Source: an uncultured Methylomonas sp.
Lineage (GTDB): Bacteria; Pseudomonadota; Gammaproteobacteria; Methylococcales; Methylomonadaceae
Reading direction: 5' to 3'
Assembly (NCBI GenBank): GCA_936941155.1
Contig: CAKZJE010000072.1
Coordinates: 1-42,379 of the forward strand
Length of the DNA stretch: 42,379 nt
Shown piece by piece: positions 25,988-37,700 of this stretch. Made by a program: the position numbers and the translations under genes. Under the pieces are notes generated by a model. That model was given only the letters and a program-made list of their open reading frames with translations. It was not told where the DNA came from and did no database searches. Position 1 is the stretch's first letter. Each line of letters opens with the position of its first letter.

Positions 25988-26036
25988 GAAAAATTTTTAA
26001 GACGACTGGTCGTCTTGAAAAATTTCAGAAGATTGA
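25988..26036 (+). repeat. ACGACCGGTCGT-type palindromic element, copy 5
   Basis: Core ACGACTGGTCGT at 26002-26013, with arms AAATTTTTAAG and CTTGAAAAATTT that pair almost fully, then CAGAAGATT. In RNA only the two central bases would stay unpaired. Confidence 0.85.
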
Positions 26037-26147
26037 AATGCGTGAGTTTTTAAGTAAATTAATCGTCAGGCGATAAAATTCTTGTAGAAAGATTGCAGAG
26101 TTGATTTGTGAAAGGGCGCGAGTAATTGCGCAAAAGCGGCAAGAAAT

Positions 26148-26174
26148 GTAGAGCCGCATTAATCGCGACTCTAC
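26148..26174. repeat. GTAGAGAC-type inverted repeat, copy D
   Basis: GTAGAGCCGCATT and AATCGCGACTCTAC, imperfect in the middle. It lies 38 bases beyond the suhB stop (minus strand), where it could end that transcript. Confidence 0.65.
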
Positions 26175-26211
26175 TTTTTGTTATTGATTTATAAAGAAAA
26201 TAACGATATTG

Positions 26212-27006
26212 TTAACGCAGGTTTTCTGTGACAAATGGCTCAATCGCTTGATACATTAATTGGTGCATTTTGGGGCTACCTGCAATCAAATTACCTGATT
26301 GCATAAATTGATCGCGAAAAGAAAAATCAGTCACCGCACCGCCCGCTTCTTGAATCAATAAAATTCCAGCTGCCATATCCCATTGTTTTAAACCAATTTC
26401 CCAAAACCCATCCATTCTGCCCGCTGCCACATAAGCTAAATCCAATGCAGCAGAACCTGCACGACGAATGCCAGCAGAATCAACCGTCAACGCTTTAAAC
26501 ATACCTAAATACGCATCAATATGTTGTTGATTTTTAAATGGAAACCCCGTGCCAATTAGAGTGCCTTTCAAACTGGTGGGTTTAGTCACACGCAATTTAC
26601 GATTATTTAAAATTGCACCGCCGCCACGTTCTGCGGTAAATAATTCATCACGCAAAGGATCATAAACAACACCGACTTCAATTTTTCCTTTGTTTTTCAA
26701 AGCAATTGAAACGGCATATTGTGGAAAGCCGTGTAAGAAATTGGTTGTGCCGTCTAAAGGATCTATCACCCACACATAATCATTGCCTGCTTGTTCGCCA
26801 CTTTCTTCGGCTAAAAAACCATGATCGGGATAGGATGCGCGAATCACTTTGATGATTTCTTGTTCGGCTTTCCAATCAACCTCAGAGGTAAAATCATTTT
26901 TAGTTTTTTGATTGATGGTCAATTGGCTGATATTGTCAGAGGAGCGACGGATAATATCGCCCGCATTTCGTGCCGCGCGAACGGCAATCGTTAGCATTGG
27001 GTGCAT
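26212..27006 (-). CDS. suhB: Inositol-1-monophosphatase family protein
   Basis: This is a Mg2+-dependent phosphatase of inositol-1-phosphate and related sugar phosphates; in E. coli SuhB also binds the RNA polymerase antitermination complex. The 264 residues carry E67-E68-S in LAEESG, the signature D82-P-L-D85-GTTNF in WVIDPLDGTTNFLHG, and the third metal ligand D210 in LKQWDMAAG. The N-terminus MHPMLTIAVRAARNAG is typical of SuhB in gammaproteobacteria. The gene is on the same strand as the hydroxylase gene 119 bases upstream and probably has its own promoter. Length and motifs are complete. Confidence 0.95.
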   Translation of the reverse strand: MHPMLTIAVRAARNAGDIIRRSSDNISQLTINQKTKNDFTSEVDWKAEQEIIKVIRASYPDHGFLAEESGEQAGNDYVWVIDPLDGTTNFLHGFPQYAVSIALKNKGKIEVGVVYDPLRDELFTAERGGGAILNNRKLRVTKPTSLKGTLIGTGFPFKNQQHIDAYLGMFKALTVDSAGIRRAGSAALDLAYVAAGRMDGFWEIGLKQWDMAAGILLIQEAGGAVTDFSFRDQFMQSGNLIAGSPKMHQLMYQAIEPFVTENLR

Positions 27007-27125
27007 AGCTTTCGTTATTAATGAGCAGTTGGAAAAAAGTGGGCTAGGATAACAAATATTGCGGGAAAACGGCTGTTTTTTTAACCTAGTTGAGACGCAA
27101 ATTGTTGCGTATTTACATTAAAAAT

Positions 27126-28355
27126 TTATAGCAAAGGTTGTTCGCGGGCTAATTTTGGCAGTTTTCCTTCCAAGCCCATTGCCGCCCGCATGACTTTGTG
27201 TTTCAGTGGCGAAATTCTTTGCGCTAAGCCGAGTCCTAGATTACGCAAAATTTTCAATGGCAGAATTTGGTTGCTGAACGTTTGATAAAAAATATCCATC
27301 GTGGTCATCATTTTCAAATTTTCAATTCGGCGCATTGCCTCGTAACGTTTCAAAACAGTGACATCGGCAATATTTTGCCCTTTTTGTTGCGCTTCAATCA
27401 GCACTTCCGCTAATGCCGCTGCATCGAGTAAGCCGATATTCACGCCCTGCCCTGCTAGCGGATTAATCGTGTGTGCAGCATCACCCACTAATGCAACCCC
27501 TTGTTTGACATAGCTTTGTGCATGTTGGCGTTTTAACGGAAAACTAGCTGTGCCTAGAATTTGGGTTAATTTGCCTAAACAATCGGGAAAAGTCGCGAGC
27601 AGTTCTGACATCAGTTGATCGTAAGGTAATCCTTTTAAACGAGTCACTTCATCAGGCGAGTTGTACCAAACCAATGAGCCATAATTACCTGATAATGGTA
27701 AAAATGCTTGCGGGCCACTGGGGACAAAACGTTGCCAAGTAATATCTTGTTGCGGATAGTCGGTTTCAACATAAATCACCATAGCGTGTTGTTGATAATC
27801 CCAACTGGTAACGCCTAAGCCAACGGTTTGTCTCACCCGCGATTGCCCACCATCGGCTGCAACTAATACTTTTGCAGTTAAAACTCTGCCATCATCCAAT
27901 TCAATAGATGACCCAGTTGCGGCATAATTAATTTTTTTAATCACAGCAGGACAAAAAAAACTGATATTATCGAATTGTTGCATTCTTTCGAGCAAAGCGA
28001 GTTGCGTGACTCTGTTTTCAACAATAAAGCCTAATTCTTCATGTTGAATGGCATCGCTGCAAAATTCAGTATCGCCAGCGGTTTCCCAAACCCGCATTCG
28101 TTTGAATGGACAATAACGACGATTTAATACGCCTTCCCACGCACCTACGCTGGCTAAAATATTTTTTGAGGCAATGCTTAAAGCAGAAACTCGTAAATCG
28201 TGAGGTTGTTCAACGGCAAAAGCTTCTGGCATCGTGCTTTCCAGCACAGCCACTTTTAACGAGCTTCCACCTAAACCACACGCTACAGCTGCACCAACCA
28301 TACCGCCGCCAACAATTAAAACGTCAAAATTTTCATTCATATTCAAAGGATTCAT
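27126..28355 (-). CDS. UbiH/UbiF/VisC/COQ6-family FAD hydroxylase
   Basis: This flavoprotein monooxygenase is predicted to hydroxylate the ring of a ubiquinone precursor. The 409 residues show the dinucleotide motif VLIVGGGMVGAAVACGL near 12-28, DLRVSALSIAS with the family's conserved R, LVAADGGQSRVRQ (the DG motif) and GDAAHTINPLAGQGVNIGLLD, the FAD ribityl-binding signature. The C-terminus LPLKILRNLGLGLAQ, ending in MGLEGKLPKLA, is typical. Which position it modifies (UbiH, UbiI or UbiF type) cannot be told from motifs alone, so no symbol is given. Two ATGs lie five codons apart; neither has a strong ribosome binding site. It is divergent from gltB. Confidence 0.9.
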   Translation of the reverse strand: MNPLNMNENFDVLIVGGGMVGAAVACGLGGSSLKVAVLESTMPEAFAVEQPHDLRVSALSIASKNILASVGAWEGVLNRRYCPFKRMRVWETAGDTEFCSDAIQHEELGFIVENRVTQLALLERMQQFDNISFFCPAVIKKINYAATGSSIELDDGRVLTAKVLVAADGGQSRVRQTVGLGVTSWDYQQHAMVIYVETDYPQQDITWQRFVPSGPQAFLPLSGNYGSLVWYNSPDEVTRLKGLPYDQLMSELLATFPDCLGKLTQILGTASFPLKRQHAQSYVKQGVALVGDAAHTINPLAGQGVNIGLLDAAALAEVLIEAQQKGQNIADVTVLKRYEAMRRIENLKMMTTMDIFYQTFSNQILPLKILRNLGLGLAQRISPLKHKVMRAAMGLEGKLPKLAREQPLL

Positions 28356-28459
28356 TTTGTTAATAAACTTAGCTTTTAAAAGCCATTTTTTGATTATACG
28401 AGTTTAAAATCCGCAGTAGTAGATAATTTGATAATCATCAAATTTTAAAAAAATATTGC

Positions 28460-28488
28460 GTGACATAATCACTGTATTTCTGTATAAT
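28460..28488 (+). promoter_or_regulatory. sigma70-type promoter of gltBD
   Basis: -35 GTGACA (28460-28465), 17-base spacer, -10 TATAAT (28483-28488): one mismatch from consensus in total. The transcript would start near 28495, about 95 bases before the gltB ATG. Confidence 0.75.
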
Positions 28489-28536
28489 TTAGCAGTTTTG
28501 CCGCGCTTGTGCTATTTTAATGTAAGGATGCGGAAT

Positions 28537-28586
28537 GAGGATTCAAAAGGGAGGATTATTATCCTCAACAACATACTTTTAGAGGT
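28537..28586 (+). promoter_or_regulatory. gltB leader hairpin with competing GAGG segments
   Basis: GAGGAT (28551-28556), loop TATT, ATCCTC (28561-28566) forms a tight hairpin 15 bases before the gltB ribosome binding site. A second GAGGAT (28537-28542) and the ribosome binding site AGAGG itself (28581-28585) could pair with the same CCTC. A translation switch is possible but only inferred. Confidence 0.35.
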
Positions 28587-28590
28587 GACA

Positions 28591-31500
28591 ATGAGTCAAA
28601 GTACGCTACCGACCAGACAGGGTTTATATGATCCACGGCATGAACATGATGCGTGTGGAGTGGGTTTTATTGTTCATATAAAGGGTCAAAAAAGCCATAA
28701 GATTGTGCGGCAAGGATTGGAATTACTTGAAAACTTAACCCATCGTGGAGCTGTTGGCGCAGACCCAAAAGCCGGAGATGGTGCAGGTCTTTTGATTCAA
28801 ATTCCTGATACTTTTTTACGCGCAGAATGTGCGTTATCAGGTTTAACGCTGCCTGCGGTTGGTGAATACGCCGTTGGGATGGTGTTTTTGCCACAAGATG
28901 CAGCAGATCGCAACCGCTGTGAATCACTGTTTAGTGAATTTATTGCGCAAGAAAAAGCAGTGTTATTGGGCTGGCGCGACGTGCCAGTCAATAATGATGG
29001 TTTAGGCGAATCGGTGAAATCTGTTGAGCCTGTGGTGCGACAAATTTTTATTGGTCGCGGTGCAGATTATGCTGATCAAGACTTTTTTGAACGCAAATTA
29101 TTTGTGATTCGCAAGCAAGTTGAAAATGCCGTGCGAACTTCACAAATGGCAAGTGCGCGTTTCTTTTACATCCCTTCTTTGTCGTCGCGTACCGTTGTTT
29201 ACAAAGGTATGTTGTTAGCGAATCAAGTTGATACCTTTTATCCTGATTTAAGTGATGAGCGCGTGGACAGCGCGTTGGCGTTGGTACATCAACGTTTTTC
29301 CACGAATACTTTCCCAACCTGGGATTTGGCTCATCCTTTCCGTTTTATCGCTCACAATGGCGAAATCAATACACTGCGCGGCAATGTGAATGGCATGGCG
29401 GCACGTCGGCACTCGATTGCCTCAAAAGTATTAGGCGACGATATTCATAAATTATGGCCGTTGATTGCCGAAGAGCAATCCGACTCTGCTTGTTTTGATA
29501 ACGCAGTAGAGTTATTGTTAGCAGGTGGTTATTCGCTGGCTCATGCGATGATGTTATTGATTCCTGAAGCATGGTCTGGCAATGTTCTGATGGACGAAAA
29601 ATTGCGGGCGTTTTACGAATATAACGCTGCGTTAATGGAACCTTGGGATGGCCCAGCGGCAATGGCATTTACCGATGGTCGGCAAATCGGTGCGACTTTA
29701 GACCGTAACGGATTACGTCCAGCACGTTATTTGGTGACAGATGATGATTTCGTCATCATGGCATCAGAAATGGGTGTACTGGAAGTTCTGCAACACAAAA
29801 TCATTAAAAAATGGCGTTTGCAACCGGGCAAAATGCTGATGATTGATACCGTAGAAGGACGCATTATTGATGATGCGGAATTAAAGTCCAACTTATCAAA
29901 TAGTCACCCTTATGCCGAATGGTTAGATAAAACTCAGATTTTGTTGAACAAATTGCCAACAGAAGTCTCTGCAATGGCTCCTGATGCAGCAACATTATTA
30001 AATCGGCAACAAGCATTTGGTTATACTCGCGAAGATATTGAATTTATCTTAAAACCAATGGCACAAACCGGACAGGAAGCGATTAGCTCAATGGGAATTG
30101 ATGCCGCTTTAGCTGTGTTATCACAACGTCCACGCTTGCTGTACGATTATTTTAAACAAGGCTTTGCGCAAGTTACCAACCCTGCGATAGATCCGATTCG
30201 GGAAGAATTGGTGATGTCCTTAGTGTCTCTGATAGGGCCACGTCCAAATTTATTAGGTTTGGATGAAGGTGGTACGCACATGCGTTTGGAAGTCGAGCAA
30301 CCCATTTTATCAAACCAAGATTTAGAAAAAATTCGCCGGATTGAAGCCCGCACAGGTGGCGTTTTCAAAACTAAAACTTTGCCGCTTTGCTACCCTTCTG
30401 ATTTAGGCGCAAGTGGAATGGCAGGTGCGTTGGAAAAATTGTGCTTAGCTGCAAAACAAGCGGTTGAAGAAGGCAATAATATTTTAGCGTTGTCTGACCG
30501 TGATATGGATGCAGCACGCATTGCAATTCCTGCATTGTTGGCAACTTCTGCCGTACATCATTATTTAACCCGCGAAGGTTTGCGTACCAAAGTAGGCTTA
30601 GTGGTAGAAACAGGCGAAGCACGCGAAGTTCATCATTTTGCGTTGTTAGCAGGTTTTGGAGCGGAAGCAGTTAATCCGTATTTAGCGTTTGATACATTGT
30701 CTAGTCTTTGCCCAACATTAGGGATCAAAGAATACGAAGCGCATAAACACTATATTAAAGCTACTTCTAAAGGCTTGTTGAAAGTCATGTCGAAAATGGG
30801 TATTTCGACTTACCAATCTTATTGCGGAGCGCAAATTTTTAACGCAGTAGGTTTGGCAGAAACCTTTTTAGATCAGTATTTTACTGGGGCAACTAGCACG
30901 ACTGAAGGTGCGAATTTACCTGAAATCAGCGAAGAAACGGTACGCCGTCATCGCATTGCTTTTGGTAACGCGCCTTTGTATCGCAATGCACTTGATATTG
31001 GTGGCGAGTATGCTTTCCGTGCACGCGGCGAAGCCCATACTTGGACACCTGCAACTATCAGCACTTTGCAACATGCAACTCGCACCAACAGCACTGATAA
31101 ATACGAAGAATTTTGTAAATTAATCGACGAACAAAATGAAACCTTGCTAACTTTGCGTGGTTTAATGAAGTTTACCGAAGATGCAACGCCAGTTCCTTTA
31201 GAAGAAGTGGAATCGGCGGCAGACATTGTGAAACGTTTTGCTACAGGTGCGATGTCATTTGGTTCGATTTCATTTGAAGCGCATACCAATTTAGCGATTG
31301 CGATGAACCGCATCGGTGGTAAATCTAACACTGGCGAAGGTGGCGAATTACCAGAGCGTTTTAAACCGATGGCAAATGGTGATTCCATGCGCTCGGCTAT
31401 TAAACAAGTTGCTTCGGGTCGTTTTGGTGTGACTACGGAATATTTGGTCAACGCTGATGATATTCAAATCAAAATTTCACAAGGAGCGAAACCAGGTGAA

Positions 31501-33213
31501 GGCGGACAATTACCCGGACATAAAGTCGATGCGGTCATTGCAAAAGTACGTCATTCAACGCAAGGTGTTGGTTTAATTTCACCACCTCCGCACCACGATA
31601 TTTATTCGATTGAAGATTTGGCGCAGTTGATTCACGATTTGAAAAACGTGAATCCACAAGCAAGAATCAGCGTTAAATTAGTGTCCGAAGTGGGTGTCGG
31701 TACAGTTGCAGCAGGGGTTTCTAAAGCACACGCAGACCATGTGACGATTTCCGGTTATGACGGCGGCACGGGTGCAAGTCCGATGACTTCGATCAAACAC
31801 GCGGGTTTACCTTGGGAAATTGGTTTAGCTGAAACGCATCAAACCTTAGTGTTGAACAAATTGCGCGGACGGATTGCAGTACAAGTGGACGGCGGTTTGC
31901 GTACCGGACGTGATGTTATCATCGGCGCATTATTAGGCGCGGATGAATTTGGTTTTGCGACGGCTCCGTTAATTGTCTCTGGTTGTTTAATGATGCGTAA
32001 ATGTCATTTGAACACTTGTCCAGTGGGTGTGGCAACGCAAGACCCAGAACTGCGTAAACGTTTCACAGGACAACCTGAGCATGTGGTGAATTATTTCTTC
32101 ATGGTGGCTGAGGATGTCAGACGCTGGATGGCAAAACTAGGGTTCAGATCTTTCAACGAAATGGTGGGACGTTCTGACAGATTAGACATGCAACGCGCGA
32201 TTAATCATTGGAAAGCAGATGGACTGGATTTCAGCCGGATTTTCTACAAACCTAGCATTGACAATGGCACTGCGGTTTACAATTGTGAAACCCAAGATCA
32301 TGGTTTGGAACATGCTTTGGATCACTCATTAATTGCCCAAGCACAACCCGCCTTAGAAAACGGTAAAGCGGTAATTATTGAAACGCCAATTCGCAGTCTT
32401 AATCGTACTTTTGGCGCAATGTTATCCGGTGAAGTGGCGAAACGCTACGGACACAAAGGCTTACCTGAAGATACAATTGCGTTGAAAGTGAAAGGAACAG
32501 CAGGACAAAGTTTCGGTGCGTTTTTAGCGCAAGGCGTTAGCATTGAGTTGGAAGGCGAAGGCAACGACTACGTCGGTAAAGGCATGAGCGGCGGACGTAT
32601 TGCGGTTTATCCACCGAAAGAATGCCCAATCAACCCAGCGGAAAATATTATCGTTGGAAACACGGTGTTATACGGTGCAATTAGTGGCGAATGTTATTTC
32701 AACGGTGTGGCAGGTGAGCGTTTTGCGGTAAGAAACTCAGGCGCGATAGCAGTTGTTGAAGGCGTAGGCGATCACGGCTGCGAATACATGACAGGTGGTG
32801 TCGTGGTTGTGTTAGGCAAAACCGGACGCAATTTTGCCGCAGGTATGTCAGGTGGTGTTGCTTATGTGTTAGATGAAGAGCGCGATTTTGAGAAGTTGTG
32901 CAATCTAGCAATGGTTGAGCTTGAGCCTGTATTAGCCGATGATGATGCTTTAGAAGAAACGGCTCATCAAGGTGGCGACATGGCAATGCACGGTCTAGTT
33001 GAAATTATGTCCGACATGACTCGCTATGATGCTACACGTTTAAAACGTTTGATTCAAAACCACAAACACTACACAGGTAGCCAACGCGCACAACAAATCT
33101 TAGACAATTGGCAATATTATTTGCCACGCTTTGTCAAAGTGATGCCAGTGGATTATCGCGAGGCACTCAAAAAAATTCAGGCAGCACAAGCGTCAGCAAC
33201 GGCAACTGCGTAA
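28591..33213 (+). CDS. gltB: Glutamate synthase (NADPH) large subunit
   Basis: GltB transfers the amide nitrogen of glutamine to 2-oxoglutarate, the main ammonia-assimilation route together with glutamine synthetase. The start is the ATG at 28591, with AGAGGTGA just upstream; a frame 45 codons longer has no such site and no homology-like sequence. The 1540 residues hold a type II amidotransferase domain whose nucleophile Cys22 ([10 protein letters not shown]) becomes N-terminal after removal of a 21-residue propeptide. Then come the central domain, the FMN synthase domain ([28 protein letters not shown]), the 3Fe-4S cysteines C1132, C1138 and C1143 in [16 protein letters not shown], and the C-terminal glycine-rich beta-helix ([17 protein letters not shown]). 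gltD follows after 25 bases. Confidence 0.98.
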   Translation: MSQSTLPTRQGLYDPRHEHDACGVGFIVHIKGQKSHKIVRQGLELLENLTHRGAVGADPKAGDGAGLLIQIPDTFLRAECALSGLTLPAVGEYAVGMVFLPQDAADRNRCESLFSEFIAQEKAVLLGWRDVPVNNDGLGESVKSVEPVVRQIFIGRGADYADQDFFERKLFVIRKQVENAVRTSQMASARFFYIPSLSSRTVVYKGMLLANQVDTFYPDLSDERVDSALALVHQRFSTNTFPTWDLAHPFRFIAHNGEINTLRGNVNGMAARRHSIASKVLGDDIHKLWPLIAEEQSDSACFDNAVELLLAGGYSLAHAMMLLIPEAWSGNVLMDEKLRAFYEYNAALMEPWDGPAAMAFTDGRQIGATLDRNGLRPARYLVTDDDFVIMASEMGVLEVLQHKIIKKWRLQPGKMLMIDTVEGRIIDDAELKSNLSNSHPYAEWLDKTQILLNKLPTEVSAMAPDAATLLNRQQAFGYTREDIEFILKPMAQTGQEAISSMGIDAALAVLSQRPRLLYDYFKQGFAQVTNPAIDPIREELVMSLVSLIGPRPNLLGLDEGGTHMRLEVEQPILSNQDLEKIRRIEARTGGVFKTKTLPLCYPSDLGASGMAGALEKLCLAAKQAVEEGNNILALSDRDMDAARIAIPALLATSAVHHYLTREGLRTKVGLVVETGEAREVHHFALLAGFGAEAVNPYLAFDTLSSLCPTLGIKEYEAHKHYIKATSKGLLKVMSKMGISTYQSYCGAQIFNAVGLAETFLDQYFTGATSTTEGANLPEISEETVRRHRIAFGNAPLYRNALDIGGEYAFRARGEAHTWTPATISTLQHATRTNSTDKYEEFCKLIDEQNETLLTLRGLMKFTEDATPVPLEEVESAADIVKRFATGAMSFGSISFEAHTNLAIAMNRIGGKSNTGEGGELPERFKPMANGDSMRSAIKQVASGRFGVTTEYLVNADDIQIKISQGAKPGEGGQLPGHKVDAVIAKVRHSTQGVGLISPPPHHDIYSIEDLAQLIHDLKNVNPQARISVKLVSEVGVGTVAAGVSKAHADHVTISGYDGGTGASPMTSIKHAGLPWEIGLAETHQTLVLNKLRGRIAVQVDGGLRTGRDVIIGALLGADEFGFATAPLIVSGCLMMRKCHLNTCPVGVATQDPELRKRFTGQPEHVVNYFFMVAEDVRRWMAKLGFRSFNEMVGRSDRLDMQRAINHWKADGLDFSRIFYKPSIDNGTAVYNCETQDHGLEHALDHSLIAQAQPALENGKAVIIETPIRSLNRTFGAMLSGEVAKRYGHKGLPEDTIALKVKGTAGQSFGAFLAQGVSIELEGEGNDYVGKGMSGGRIAVYPPKECPINPAENIIVGNTVLYGAISGECYFNGVAGERFAVRNSGAIAVVEGVGDHGCEYMTGGVVVVLGKTGRNFAAGMSGGVAYVLDEERDFEKLCNLAMVELEPVLADDDALEETAHQGGDMAMHGLVEIMSDMTRYDATRLKRLIQNHKHYTGSQRAQQILDNWQYYLPRFVKVMPVDYREALKKIQAAQASATATA

Positions 33214-33238
33214 ACGTTTTTAGGAAAAAGGTAGACAA

Positions 33239-34681
33239 ATGGGCAAACCAACTGGCTTTATGGAGTTAGCGCGAACTGAACGGCACTATGCCGAGCCACA
33301 AGAGCGTATCCAACATTATCGGGAATTTATCGTTGCACCTAGCGACAGCGAAGTGGCAGAACAAGGAGCGCGGTGTATGGACTGCGGCATTCCTTTTTGT
33401 CATCAAGGTTGCCCTATCAACAATATTATTCCTGAGTGGAATGATGCTGTTTATCGGAACAACTGGGAGCAAGCTTTAGAAGTATTGCATAGCACAAATA
33501 ACTTTCCTGAGTTTACAGGGCGAATTTGTCCTGCTCCTTGTGAAGCAGCATGTACTTTGAATTTGCAAGACACACCCGTCACTATAAAATCAATTGAATG
33601 TGCGATTATTGATAAAGCATGGGACGAAGGTTGGGTTAAACCACAAATTCCTCGTCAACATACCGGCAAGAAAGTAGCGGTGATTGGTTCAGGGCCTTCA
33701 GGCTTAGCTTGTGCGCAGCAGTTAGCACGCGCAGGACACGAAGTTGTGGTCTATGAAAAAAATGATCGCATCGGCGGCTTAATGCGCTACGGTATTCCAG
33801 ACTTTAAAATGGAAAAAGACCTCATTGATCGCCGGATTGCACAAATGCAAGCCGAAGGCGTGCGGTTTAGACCTAACAGCCATGTTGGAAAAGAAATTCC
33901 TGCGCAAAAATTGTTAGCTGATTATGACGCAGTGGTGTTAGCAGTAGGCGCGGAAAAACCGCGTGACTTGGAAGTCGCAGGTCGCAACGAATTAGAAGGC
34001 GTTTATTTTGCGATGGACTTTTTACGTCAACAAAACAAACGTGTTGCTGGCGATGTGATCCCAGACAGTGAAGCAATTCTTGCTACCGGTAAGCGCGTAG
34101 TAGTGATTGGTGGTGGTGATACAGGTTCAGATTGTATCGGTACATCCATTCGCCAAGGCGCAACTTCTGTTGTGCAATTGGAAATTTTGCCGCAACCTCC
34201 TGAAAAAGAAAACAAATTACTAACGTGGCCAAATTGGCCTAATAAATTACGCACCACTTCTTCACATAACGAAGGCGTAAAGCAACGTTATTGGAGCGTA
34301 AACACTCAAAGTGTGACAGGCGAAAACGGTAAAATTACCCAGCTCAATGCCGTAGAAGTCGAATGGAAACAGGAAGGCGGACAATGGAAAATGAGCAATA
34401 AACCGAATAGTGAATTTAGCTTGGATGCAGATATTGTATTTTTAGCAATGGGATTTACCAATCCAGTTCATGAAGGTTTATTAGTTGATTTAGGCGTGGA
34501 ATTGGAGCGCGGTCATATTAAAGCCAACGATAAACAATATCGCACTTCAGTGGATAAAGTCTTTGCCGCTGGTGATGGTCGTCGTGGGCAATCTTTAGTA
34601 GTTTGGGCGATTCGTGAAGGCAGACAAGCTGCACGTTCTGTGGATGAATTTTTAATGGGTAGTTCAGAGTTACCGCGTTAA
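33239..34681 (+). CDS. gltD: Glutamate synthase (NADPH) small subunit
   Basis: GltD oxidises NADPH and passes electrons through FAD and iron-sulfur clusters to GltB. The 480 residues start with the cysteine sets C46-x2-C49-x4-C54-x3-C58 ([14 protein letters not shown]) and C97-x3-C101-x3-C105 (CPAPCEAAC) for two 4Fe-4S clusters. The FAD motif follows ([21 protein letters not shown]), then [15 protein letters not shown], the NADPH motif [16 protein letters not shown], and the C-terminal [28 protein letters not shown] lies just upstream of the ATG. It is second in gltBD, and a strong terminator follows. Confidence 0.98.
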   Translation: MGKPTGFMELARTERHYAEPQERIQHYREFIVAPSDSEVAEQGARCMDCGIPFCHQGCPINNIIPEWNDAVYRNNWEQALEVLHSTNNFPEFTGRICPAPCEAACTLNLQDTPVTIKSIECAIIDKAWDEGWVKPQIPRQHTGKKVAVIGSGPSGLACAQQLARAGHEVVVYEKNDRIGGLMRYGIPDFKMEKDLIDRRIAQMQAEGVRFRPNSHVGKEIPAQKLLADYDAVVLAVGAEKPRDLEVAGRNELEGVYFAMDFLRQQNKRVAGDVIPDSEAILATGKRVVVIGGGDTGSDCIGTSIRQGATSVVQLEILPQPPEKENKLLTWPNWPNKLRTTSSHNEGVKQRYWSVNTQSVTGENGKITQLNAVEVEWKQEGGQWKMSNKPNSEFSLDADIVFLAMGFTNPVHEGLLVDLGVELERGHIKANDKQYRTSVDKVFAAGDGRRGQSLVVWAIREGRQAARSVDEFLMGSSELPR

Positions 34682-34707
34682 TTTTTCTAAACTGAAAGTA
34701 GAAAAAG

Positions 34708-34735
34708 AAAGGGGCGTTTAATACGCCCCTTTTTA
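34708..34735 (+). terminator. Rho-independent terminator of gltBD
   Basis: AAAGGGGCGT, a 5-base loop, ACGCCCCTTT and further T, beginning 27 bases after the gltD stop. Since A precedes and T follows, it may also stop the converging RTX protease transcript. Confidence 0.92.
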
Positions 34736-34768
34736 TGTAGAGAGTTGTTTAAACAAGTATAAAGAAAT

Positions 34769-37700
34769 TTACAAAATAAAATCTGTTTTACTTAAAATCG
34801 TTATACCTGATAGTAAAATAGAAAAATCGGCTGCTGTATCATTGTCGTTATTGCCATATAGAATACAGTCGGTGGTTGTAGAGCTAAAGTGTAAAAGACC
34901 TGGAGTATTAACGCTAAATGAAGCACCACCTACTGTAAGTGATGTAAAAGCGTTATTTCCTATCGCAGAAGTATTGGCATCAATTGCAGATAAGTCGATT
35001 TTGTCACCTTGCGTAGATTGAAAATCTATAATGCTATCGCGTGTGGTTGTGCTTATGCCTGAGTCGCTAATGGCATTAAACAAGAACGTATCCGCACCTG
35101 TTCCGCCTGAAAGAATATCTTTAGCCGCGCCTCCTATCAGCGTGTCATTTCCCGCGCCTCCTAGTAGCTTGTCCGTGCTGCCATCACCATTCAAACTATT
35201 CGCAGCATTATTACCGCTCATAGTGTTTTTCAGGGTATTGCCTGTGCCATTAATTGCACCCACGCTGGTTAAAATTAAATTTTCAACATTGCTTTTTAAA
35301 GTATAAGAAATTGAGCTATTAACCGTATCTATTTCAGTGGCAAGCGTTGAGGTTTCCACAACCACATCACCTGTGTTATCAACATAATAAGTATCACTGC
35401 CTAAACCACCTATCATGCTATCTGCACCTGAACTGCCATTTAAACTATTAGCGGCTGTGTTTCCTAACAATGTATTTTTTTGTGTATTGCCAATTGCGTT
35501 AATTGCAGCATTTCCGGTGAGTGTTAGATTTTCAAGATTAGAGCTTAGTGTGTATGTGACAGAGCTATAAACTTGATCTATTTCAGTAGCTAAGGTTGAT
35601 GTTTCAACAGTCTTATCTCCTGCATTGTCAATATAATAAGTATCGTTACCTAGCCCACCCGTCATGCTATCCGCACCTGTGCTGCCGTCTAAAATATTAG
35701 CCGCCGCATTGCCTATCAAAACATTATTGTGAGTATTACCCGTTGCGTTAATCGCATCAAGTCCAGTTAACGTGAGATTTTCAATATTATTGCCTAAGCT
35801 GTAGCTGATTGAACTATTTACGCTGTCAGTTTCTGTGGTTAACGTTGAAGTTTCTGTAACAACATCGCCTGTGTTATCAACATAATAGCTGTCGTTACCT
35901 AACCCCCCTATCATCGTGTCTACGCCTGTGCCGCCATTTAAACTATTTGCGGCTGCGTTGCCTGACAAAACATTATTTTGAGTATTTCCCGTTGCGTTAA
36001 TTCCTGCAACGCCAAGCAAGATTAAGTTTTCAACATTACGGCTTAAGCTATAGCTGACTGAGCTATTCACCGTGTCAATTTCAGTGGCTAGCGTTGAGCT
36101 TTCGGCAATAATATCCCCAGTGTTATCAACATAATAGCTATCATTACCTAAACCGCCGACCATATTATCCGCGCCCAAGTTGCCGTCTAAAATATTCGCC
36201 GCGCCATTACCTAACAAGAGATTGTTTTGAGCATTGCCTGTTGCGTTAATTGCAGAAAAACCCGTTAAAATCAGATATTCCAGATTTGCACTTAGGCTAT
36301 AGCTCACCGAGCTATACACACTGTCCGTTTCAAAAGCTAATGTTGATGTTTCAACAACAGCATCGACGAGATTATCAACATAATAAGTATCAGAGCCTAA
36401 ACCTCCAAACATCGTATCTGCACCTAAACCACCATCAAGGCTATTATTCAACGAGTTGCCTTGCAAAGTGTCATTGCCGCTACCGCCTAACGCGTTTTCA
36501 ATGACAGTGCCATAACCGATAAAGGCTTGATTCACAGATAAAATACTCTCGCTTTTTGCGCCTGCATAAATCCAGCTGCCGGCGGTTAAGTTCAGATAAA
36601 CAGCTTGCGTTTGATCGCTGGCAGAAACAGTATCAATACCCGCGCCATCCCAAATATAACGATCAGAAATATGATAAGTATCATTTGTGGTTCTTATTTT
36701 TTGATTCACGCCATAAATATAATGAATCGCTGCTTTGTCAAACAGGGCCATATCAACCATGTTTGGAGCAGTTAAGTTATAACTCATGACAGTGTTATGG
36801 GTATTGTCTTCGGATGAAGGTAAAAAAGGGCCTTCATCGCTGTTTGCACCAGTATTGCCTGAATGTTTAAAACCGAGCGCGTGACCTATTTCATGAATCA
36901 GCACTTCAAAACCGTAGTTGCCTGCTGATAAATCTGGATAAATTGTGTTGATATGCACATCGCCATTAGTTGGCAACCAAGTATAGCCCGCAGAAGAACT
37001 AGACCCTACTGATTTCAAATCATCACGAAAAAAGCGCAATTGCACATTAGTGCTATCTGCAACTTCCGTAAACGTTAAACCAGCTATATCGCTGTATTTT
37101 GCTAAAGCCGCGCGGACAGCTGTTTGTTGATCAGCAGAATAGGTTTGAAAACCTGAAATTCCGGGCGTGATATTGTCATTTGCGGTAGTGACAAAACTAT
37201 AGGTTAAGTTTTGTGATAAACCCATATCTCCCCAATGCGACCCACTGTCCAAGGCGTTGATAAAATAAGGTAAAGCTTGTGCACCTTGCTCATAAATAAT
37301 ATTTTCTATCCCAAGTGGCACTCGATAACCATCAACGGTAACATGAACCGTGTCGATACCTGAAGAATCGCTAATCTCATCATTCAGATTATCAACGTAA
37401 TAAATGTCATTCCCTGCATCGCCATTTAAAATATCTTTGCCTATGCCGCCATCTAAAATGTCATTCCCCAAAGCACCATACAGCGTGTCATCACCTGCGC
37501 CACCATTGAGAGTATTGCTGTTGCTATCTGTTGCTGAGCTTGGATTGGCATCAATATAATCATTGCCATCACCGCCTAATAAACTATCAGCACCCGCTCC
37601 AGCATACAGAGTATCGTTTCCAACACCGCCATCTTGCGTGGTATTAATGCCTGAAAAACCTTGAAAGTTGTCATCTCCAGCACCACCAATCAACCAATCA

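Larger units (their letters stand above)
25886..26211. other. 326-bp intergenic region with two repeat elements
   Basis: No gene is seen. It carries copy 5 of the ACGACCGGTCGT-type element (25988-26036) and copy D of the GTAGAGAC repeat (26148-26174). The cupin promoter should lie at its left end, but no convincing -35/-10 pair was recognised. Confidence 0.5.

Noticed and set aside
28456-28590. N-terminal extension of GltB by 45 codons
   Set aside because: The extension crosses the promoter and leader, while the ATG at 28591 has a good ribosome binding site and places Cys22 correctly.
30948-31451. 167-residue frame opposite gltB
   Set aside because: It is a shadow of the conserved gltB reading frame, without start signals or domain sense.
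35231-36475. 249-bp periodic sequence as a CRISPR array or non-coding satellite
   Set aside because: The repeats are in frame within one long open reading frame and encode RTX-type units.
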